A DNA stretch of 57,541 nucleotides from Anaerolineae bacterium UTCFX2 (GTDB lineage Bacteria; Chloroflexota; Anaerolineae; Anaerolineales; UBA4823): assembly GCA_002050125.1 (NCBI GenBank), contig MWTA01000029.1, forward strand, positions 1 to 57,541, read 5' to 3'. Positions 52,404 through 57,541 of this stretch are shown piece by piece (position 1 is the first letter of the stretch; each line of letters opens with the position of its first letter). Under the pieces are notes generated by a model, which ran no database searches, was not told the DNA's origin, and saw only the letters and a program-made list of their open reading frames with translations. Both the position numbers and the translations under genes were made by a program.

Positions 52404-53591
52404 TCAGGCGACCGCCTGGCGGACTTCGGCGGGCCACTGGGAGGTATCCAACCCAAACTGGGCGAGGAAGGCAAAAGCCATTCGCTCCAGCCCAAACGCG
52501 GCGCAGCCGGTGTGGGCGGGCGAGCCGTCGGGAAGCGTGATGTTCAGATTGCGACCGAAGAAATCTTGGTGGTAGTTGTAGGAACCGACCGCCAGGGTCG
52601 ATTCCTTATACGGCAGGCGGGCGCTTATCTCGAATTTAAGTTGGAAAGCGCTTTGAAATGCCGCCTGTTTACGGAATTCGCCGATAAAGAACGGGTCGTT
52701 TGCGCTCTCCACCCGGTAAGCCAGACCGATGCGTTCAAAGGTCTGGCGCATTCGCTGGCGGGCGGTTTCGCGGTTTTCGAGTACGAAATCTTTCGAACCG
52801 ACAAAAATTACCTCGCGCATCGTGAAATCCCACAGCCGTTCGAGCGAAGCCAAATTGTTAGCTTCATAGCGAAAACAATGCCCAACCGCGGTTGCGATCA
52901 CCTGCCCCTGCGGCAGAGGCTTATCCGCCAGAGCGAAGTACAGGTGATAGCAGACCGCCGGCGAGAGCAAATTCTTCACTGCCGCAAAAGATTTGGACGG
53001 GGATTGCAGCTCGCCTTCCTCGCAGGCGGCGTGCTGTGAGAATTCATCGATTACGTCCAGGTCGGAGCGGAGATGGGTCGCAAACGTGAGCGAATGGGGG
53101 AAGGCGCGAAAATAATTGACCCGCCCCAGGTAACTCGCCGGGATCATGGTTGGGAATCGGTAGGGAGCAGCCTGGAAAGAATCCGCCAGGGCGAGGAACT
53201 GGCTCTCGAAAAACTCCATCAGGCGGACGACCAATGGTCCGAACGCGAAGACGCCGGCGCTTTCCGGGCTGACTTCGCCCATCCGGATCAACTCCGGCAT
53301 GGGGTCCAGCCGGCTCGGCACGGGCCGGTCCATGTAATCTTCCAGGATCTGGACTTTGGGCTTGATTGCGCCGTACGCCAGCGACTCGACGATCCGTTGG
53401 ACTTTTTCGATCAACTCGGGCTGTGAAGTCCCCGGCTCCACCTGGAGCTGGATCCCCTCGGGGCTGACGCTCGCCGCGCGGATATGCTCGTCCGCATAAG
53501 CCAGCTTGGATTGGATCTCTCTGAGCATGAAATCCGGAATTGGCGTTCTCGGTTCGATTTGCAGCAAAACCAGGTCGGGCTTAGTTTCCAT
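52404..53591 (-). CDS. Amino acid:[carrier protein] ligase (truncated-SerRS-like class II synthetase)
   Basis: A 395-residue class II aminoacyl-tRNA-synthetase-like enzyme without a tRNA-binding domain. AVGHCFRYEANN (motif 2, Arg241/Glu243), FTMREVIFVG (Glu260) and HTGCAAFGLERMAFAF (motif 3, Cys363) match the bacterial homologues that charge an amino acid onto a carrier protein instead of tRNA. Cys214 (SPAVCYHLY), Glu260 and Cys363 fit their Cys-Glu-Cys zinc triad. The N-terminal ~110 residues have no obvious match. A carrier protein gene sits directly upstream and overlaps it by 11 bases; AGGAGG lies six bases before the ATG, within the end of that gene. The amino acid is unknown; known homologues use glycine or alanine. 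Confidence 0.85.
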   Translation of the reverse strand: METKPDLVLLQIEPRTPIPDFMLREIQSKLAYADEHIRAASVSPEGIQLQVEPGTSQPELIEKVQRIVESLAYGAIKPKVQILEDYMDRPVPSRLDPMPELIRMGEVSPESAGVFAFGPLVVRLMEFFESQFLALADSFQAAPYRFPTMIPASYLGRVNYFRAFPHSLTFATHLRSDLDVIDEFSQHAACEEGELQSPSKSFAAVKNLLSPAVCYHLYFALADKPLPQGQVIATAVGHCFRYEANNLASLERLWDFTMREVIFVGSKDFVLENRETARQRMRQTFERIGLAYRVESANDPFFIGEFRKQAAFQSAFQLKFEISARLPYKESTLAVGSYNYHQDFFGRNLNITLPDGSPAHTGCAAFGLERMAFAFLAQFGLDTSQWPAEVRQAVA

Positions 53592-53838
53592 GGTGATCCT
53601 CCTGCAGAAAGCGGCAGATTTCCGGAATGCTGATCAGGCGGGCGATCCGGTCGGCGTCAATGGCGACTCCGTATTGCTCTTCGAGCTTGAGCATGACTTC
53701 CATGTGCCCCAATGAATCCCATTGCGGCAGGTCTCCGAACGCCAGGTCGGGGGTTACCAGTTCGAGCGGGACTTGAATCGCCTCCGCAAGCAGGTTCTGA
53801 ACTTGCAGGGTCAGGTCTTGGTCTTCGTTTGTGTTCAT
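53581..53838 (-). CDS. Carrier protein for the amino acid ligase
   Basis: An 85-residue carrier protein. LPQWDSLGHMEVML carries the phosphopantetheine serine (Ser42), followed by KLEEQYGVAIDAD. The ATG at 53838 overlaps the methyltransferase stop as ATGA, and its own end overlaps the ligase gene. The physical coupling makes it the obvious partner of that ligase. It is not closely similar to the ACP at 22872-23114. Confidence 0.87.
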   Translation of the reverse strand: MNTNEDQDLTLQVQNLLAEAIQVPLELVTPDLAFGDLPQWDSLGHMEVMLKLEEQYGVAIDADRIARLISIPEICRFLQEDHHGN

Positions 53839-54818
53839 CCTTTGGCAGCCTTCTTGATTTTCAAAACTCCTACGGGCTGGTATTCTGGGTTCCAAACACC
53901 GCCCGGCATGCCTTTGTCTTGCGATTGACTGTAAAAATGCGCCAGGTTGTCGCGCAGCTCGGCGCAATTTTTCAACGCGGCGAAGAGTTCGTCGTACCGG
54001 TTGTAATTCGAGGGGGTCTGTTCGGGCAGGTCGAACAACCTCCGCAAGGTTGTGTCGGTGTAACACCAGCCTGCAGAGGCGGCGTGCCACCAATCCTGAC
54101 CGCGCCCCGCAGTGAGGGTGGCAAGCAGCAACCCGCCGGGGCGCAGGATGCGCAGGATCTCCTGCACAATCCGCTCCAGGTCTTGCGGGTCGTTGTGCTC
54201 CAGGGCGGAGATGGCGACGGCTGCATCCAGCGAGTCGTTGGGGATATCCGCCAGATGAGTCAGGTCTTGGTTATAAATCACCACCGACCCCGGACTGCGC
54301 CGAGTTGGGAGATAGCTGGCGAGATCGCGCCCAAACGCCAGCGTCCGGACAGCCCAGCGGCGATAGAACGGGCCTGGCAGCGGGCGGGTGAAACCGTGCG
54401 CCAGCGCGCGCCGGTCCGGGTCAAGGTCCGTTGCACGTAAGCCGCGCGCCTGGAAGCGGTTGCGATAGCGCACAGGGAGCGTTTGGCGGCTCAATCGATC
54501 TACGCTAAGCACCTGCGCGCCCGCTTGAGCCAGATACCACTGCAAGAGACCCACGCCGGCGCCGGCTTCCAGGATGGTTTTCCCCGCGACGGCGCCGAGA
54601 CTGTGGATCGTCCACGTCAGATCCAGCAGGTAGTGCCAGCCAAACTCAATGCGCAGCGACTTCGCCATTTGTTTGAGTTCACTTACCAGCGAGCGGTGCT
54701 CATCCAGGAGTGAAACCGACAGAATCTCGATTTTTTCCTGGGTCGGGTGGATGGTCTGATCGAATTCAGCCACCAGCCCTGGCGCTGACCCGGCGGGGTT
54801 GGGGGGCGCTGAGGTCAA
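53835..54818 (-). CDS. SAM-dependent methyltransferase
   Basis: A 327-residue class I methyltransferase. KTILEAGAGVGLLQWYLAQ is the SAM-binding loop and VLSVDRL the acidic second strand. DAAVAISALEHNDPQDLERI and ILRPGGLLLATLTAG are typical of glycan-locus methyltransferases. It starts at a TTG (54818) that overlaps the preceding stop as TTGA, with GGAGG four bases upstream, which makes this start convincing. Target unknown; N- or O-methylation of the glycan or its amino-acyl group is possible. Confidence 0.82.
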   Translation of the reverse strand: MTSAPPNPAGSAPGLVAEFDQTIHPTQEKIEILSVSLLDEHRSLVSELKQMAKSLRIEFGWHYLLDLTWTIHSLGAVAGKTILEAGAGVGLLQWYLAQAGAQVLSVDRLSRQTLPVRYRNRFQARGLRATDLDPDRRALAHGFTRPLPGPFYRRWAVRTLAFGRDLASYLPTRRSPGSVVIYNQDLTHLADIPNDSLDAAVAISALEHNDPQDLERIVQEILRILRPGGLLLATLTAGRGQDWWHAASAGWCYTDTTLRRLFDLPEQTPSNYNRYDELFAALKNCAELRDNLAHFYSQSQDKGMPGGVWNPEYQPVGVLKIKKAAKG

Positions 54819-56500
54819 GCGTCCTCCAGTAAGAAGGGGGTGTCTTGATCTTCTCCGTCATCTTCGGTGCGCAGCCTTTTTGCCAGGCTCAGATCCTTAC
54901 CGGTTATACCTTCCAGCAGGATTTGGATCGTTGGCGAATTTTCGGGAAGCAGGTCTTGCCAGGAAAACGCTTGAAGCTGAACATACCCCTTGCGGTAGCC
55001 GTCTTTGAGGTAGTCCTCAAAGCTGAGCGAGGAACGGAAGAGCTGGCAGTAAAGAAACCGGCGGGCGTTCTCTTTGAACTCCTGCGGGACCGCAATCTCC
55101 TCTTCGTTCAGGAACCGGTGCAGCGTGGCATCATATTCCGCCCGGTCCTGCGGAAAGAAGACGATGGGATACTGGGTATAGCGCGCTTTGCCAGCGCAGA
55201 GCACCGGCGTGTTGAGCAAGGTGCTCTCTAACCCAATGGATGAGTTATAAATCAAGATGAACTTCGAACGTTGAATAAGCTCGTAGGAACTCAGGTATTC
55301 CTGTGAATCGATGAACACCACGTTGGGCAGGCGGTCGACTTTGGTCTTTGCAACCCACTCGCGGACGCTCTCGCGGCTCTGTTTGGCGGTGCCGGGGCGC
55401 ATCTCGTCCGGGTGGGCGCGGATTACGAACAAAGTCTCCGGTTGACGGCAGATGACCGTATGCAGCGCGTCCAGCCAGTCGAACATATTGGAGAAGAGCG
55501 TGTTGGCGTGCGTCTGGCTGGTGTCGTAGATCACATTGGTAAAGATCGGGACGATCTGACGGAATTGCCCCGATTTTTCGAGAAAAGCCTGATCCAGGCT
55601 GCGCATCTCGGGCCAGAAGCGGATGCCCGCCATCGTGAACTGCCCTTCGAACCGGCGCTCGAGGTATTGGTCGAGCCGCTCTGCCTGGGCTGTGTTCAAC
55701 TCGAAGCCGCTTGGAATGGTGATCGGGTATGCCGTGGCGTCGCCCTCGGTGAAGAAGGCTGAGAAGCGCTGAAATCCGACTTCATACGTGATGACGCGCA
55801 GCCCGCGCGCGGCGGCAATCCAGCGCGCGACTGCCTCGGGATACATCATGCCGTTGAAAATCACCGCGGTGGCAGGTTTGACTTTGTCTAAAAAGGCTGA
55901 AAATTCTTGGGCAACGTTGTAGGCGGACAGAATATATTCGCGCAGCAGGTAGCGCGTCGGCTCGTTGTCCTGGAGGGTGTAGCGCCGCAGCGCCCAGCGG
56001 ATCGAGGGGACGACCAGCTTGCCGAGCGGGATTGTGAGACCGGGCGTGACCAAGGAGCCTTTGATCTTACTGTATTCAAAATTGCTCAACTCGGCGATAT
56101 CGAGGTGTTTGAGCTCTTCGACCAGGTCCGGGTCGGGCGTATAGTTAAACCAATGGACGTCGGCGCCATAGTGGATGCGGCGCGACTGGCGGATGCACGC
56201 CCGGCACGGCGGCGGCTTGTAGAAGTCTTCCCGGTTGGTACCCAATACACAATGGCTCATCCCCCGGCTGCAGACGAAGTGCTGCACGGGTACGCCCGCC
56301 AGCCGCAGCCCCCAGCTTGCCAGGAGCGAAAAAGCGGCGTTTTGGCTGAGACCGGTGATGCGGGCTGAAGCGTTAAAGAATACTACGGGCTCTTGGGCTG
56401 AGGTGCGCGGCGCATGAAGGGCTACCTGGCGCGCCAGTGTCATCACCCTCAAATGGTTCCCCCATTCCGATAACCGTGTGCGTAATTTTGTCTGGGGCAT
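54815..56500 (-). CDS. Capsule-polysaccharide-type glycosyltransferase (KpsS/LipB-like)
   Basis: A 561-residue soluble protein. The N-terminal part has EPVVFFNASARITG and SHCVLGTNREDFYKPPPCRACI, a cysteine pair of unknown role. The C-terminal half shows FVIRAHPDEMRPG, VVFIDSQEYLSSYELIQRSK and LIYNSSIGLESTLLNTPVLC, the pattern of capsule biosynthesis proteins with a GT-B-like fold. It leads the block that includes the methyltransferase, carrier protein and amino acid ligase, with a four-base TTGA junction. Sugar specificity unknown. Confidence 0.75.
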   Translation of the reverse strand: MPQTKLRTRLSEWGNHLRVMTLARQVALHAPRTSAQEPVVFFNASARITGLSQNAAFSLLASWGLRLAGVPVQHFVCSRGMSHCVLGTNREDFYKPPPCRACIRQSRRIHYGADVHWFNYTPDPDLVEELKHLDIAELSNFEYSKIKGSLVTPGLTIPLGKLVVPSIRWALRRYTLQDNEPTRYLLREYILSAYNVAQEFSAFLDKVKPATAVIFNGMMYPEAVARWIAAARGLRVITYEVGFQRFSAFFTEGDATAYPITIPSGFELNTAQAERLDQYLERRFEGQFTMAGIRFWPEMRSLDQAFLEKSGQFRQIVPIFTNVIYDTSQTHANTLFSNMFDWLDALHTVICRQPETLFVIRAHPDEMRPGTAKQSRESVREWVAKTKVDRLPNVVFIDSQEYLSSYELIQRSKFILIYNSSIGLESTLLNTPVLCAGKARYTQYPIVFFPQDRAEYDATLHRFLNEEEIAVPQEFKENARRFLYCQLFRSSLSFEDYLKDGYRKGYVQLQAFSWQDLLPENSPTIQILLEGITGKDLSLAKRLRTEDDGEDQDTPFLLEDA

Positions 56501-56524
56501 AAGGACCGTTAAGACCTGTAACTC

Positions 56525-57541
56525 CTAGCTGATCATCTTCTGTGGAACTGCCTGGCTGGCAAAATACGCCGCGGAGAGGCGCTGGATGGCGATCAAAAAG
56601 CCTTCGCCCTGGCGTTGGTGGCCGCGCCAGATTTCCGGGATCATCGTTCCATGATACTCGCCAAGCACCTGGAAGAAACGCACCCAATCGATTGCGCCTT
56701 CCCCGATCTGCAGACCCTCGCCGTCCAGCCCGGCGGCGTCGGAAAGATGCAGGTGACCGATGTACGGCAGCAGGATGCGCACCTGCTCGTAGAAATCCAC
56801 GTGCGCCCAATTGCAGTACAACTTATGGTGAGACGAATCGTAACAGAAATTGAGCCCGTTTTGTTCGACGAAGTCGCGTATCTCGTAGGCGTCCATAAAC
56901 GCGTTTGTGAGCCACTGCCCGCCGAAATACCAGGGGCGCGGCGGCAGGTTCTCCAGCAGCAGTTCAACCCCGTGCGCATCCAGCTCGTTGATCGAGCGGT
57001 GCAGGTTGGCGTAAAGCAGTTCGGTGTCCTGGATCGGGTGATCCAGGCTCATCGCCCCGGGGTGGATCACGACTTGAGGTGTCCCGACAAAGAAGGGCGC
57101 CAGATCGCGGGTCAGATCGATCGTCTTCTGCAGCAATTCACATGAGGCGCGGCGCTGGCGCTCGTCCAGCGTGCACAGATCGACCAGCGTGCGGTCCCAG
57201 AACTCGGGGGCGTGCACCACCAGGCGCAGCGGTTGATCCGAATTTTCCGAGTAATCCCCGCCCGGGTATGGCTCGTCCAGGTCCTGGTCGGTGAAGTGAA
57301 ACTCGACCATGCGCGGGTCGTATTGAAGCATTTCTTTGAAATCGCGAAAGCGGACTGTAAAGCCATAATCCATTGGAAGCGTGTGCTCTTTTTCGAGCGC
57401 GATGTGGACGCCCAGGTCGCGCTCCAGGAATGGCTCGTCTTCCTCGATTGTGCGCTCCGCCACCCGCCCGATCAACTGGGTGTAATGTTGGGGCGAAATT
57501 CCCAGGGCGGGACCTTTGACGGCGACCATGCTGGCGGTGAT
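56525..57541 (-). CDS. Sugar phosphate isomerase/epimerase-like TIM barrel (possibly cut at the window end)
   Basis: At least 334 residues of a xylose-isomerase-like (AP endonuclease 2 family) barrel. LLLENLPPRPW, CYDSSHHKLY, IGHLHLSDAAG and IPEIWRGHQ supply the Glu, Asp/His, His/Asp and Glu expected for the metal site. An ATG is present at 57529, but the frame is open to the window edge, so the true start may lie outside. It precedes the capsule-type glycosyltransferase by 24 bases and may epimerise a sugar or sugar acid for this locus. Confidence 0.75.
   Translation of the reverse strand: MTASMVAVKGPALGISPQHYTQLIGRVAERTIEEDEPFLERDLGVHIALEKEHTLPMDYGFTVRFRDFKEMLQYDPRMVEFHFTDQDLDEPYPGGDYSENSDQPLRLVVHAPEFWDRTLVDLCTLDERQRRASCELLQKTIDLTRDLAPFFVGTPQVVIHPGAMSLDHPIQDTELLYANLHRSINELDAHGVELLLENLPPRPWYFGGQWLTNAFMDAYEIRDFVEQNGLNFCYDSSHHKLYCNWAHVDFYEQVRILLPYIGHLHLSDAAGLDGEGLQIGEGAIDWVRFFQVLGEYHGTMIPEIWRGHQRQGEGFLIAIQRLSAAYFASQAVPQKMIS

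Noticed and set aside
52404..53591. Seryl-tRNA synthetase
   Set aside because: It lacks a tRNA-binding coiled-coil arm and overlaps a carrier protein gene, fitting the amino acid:[carrier protein] ligases.

Overview
The window is one contiguous bacterial chromosome segment, GC-rich apart from its first 1.3 kb. I infer an Anaerolineae-like member of the Chloroflexota. The basis is the mix of families: GT39-like membrane glycosyltransferases, a membrane-anchored immune-inhibitor-A-like peptidase, a GAP/SfLAP protein, secreted proteins carrying an 'LPLV'-type motif, and an aconitase X plus UbiD pair. No rRNA or single-copy marker is present, so this placement is a guess. I found no tRNA, rRNA, CRISPR array, insertion sequence or integrase.

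Layout. Positions 1-8000 hold unrelated small units. They are a CcrM-like adenine methyltransferase with lower GC than the rest, a GAP-family membrane protein, a PlsC-type acyltransferase, an aldo/keto reductase, a three-gene minus-strand operon (UbiD-family decarboxylase, aconitase X large subunit, aconitase X swivel subunit) and a YtxH-like protein. The three-gene operon has the composition of the dehydratase/decarboxylase branch of the archaeal mevalonate pathway. A strong bidirectional hairpin at 7981-8018 closes this part.

Positions 8038-57541 are almost entirely a surface-polysaccharide locus on the minus strand. It contains a WecA/TagO-like initiating transferase, two tandem pairs of chain-length-type and polymerase/ligase-type proteins (15329 down to 10201), about a dozen glycosyltransferases of the GT2, GT4 and GT-C types, and a complete dTDP-L-rhamnose set (rfbC-rfbB-rfbA-rfbD). 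It also carries an acylneuraminate-type cytidylyltransferase with an SDR and a 2-hydroxyacid dehydrogenase, three sulfotransferases, two secreted clan-A-like glycoside hydrolases, and a secreted metallopeptidase at the distal end. Many genes overlap by 1-17 bases (ATGA, GTGA and TTGA junctions), so translational coupling looks extensive. The only plus-strand genes inside the locus are a fatty-acyl-AMP-ligase-like enzyme and a free acyl carrier protein (21133-23114).

The most unusual part is 48823-56500. A tightly coupled block encodes a capsule-type glycosyltransferase, a methyltransferase, a second carrier protein, an aminoacyl-tRNA-synthetase-like amino acid:[carrier protein] ligase, a GNAT acetyltransferase, an AAC(3)-type N-acetyltransferase, a DUF4910 aminopeptidase-like protein and a sulfotransferase. 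I infer that an amino acid is activated onto the carrier protein and used to decorate a surface glycan. With the FAAL/ACP pair this gives two separate carrier-protein modules in one glycan locus. A Wzx-type flippase, an ABC exporter and a tyrosine autokinase are not visible here and may lie outside the window.
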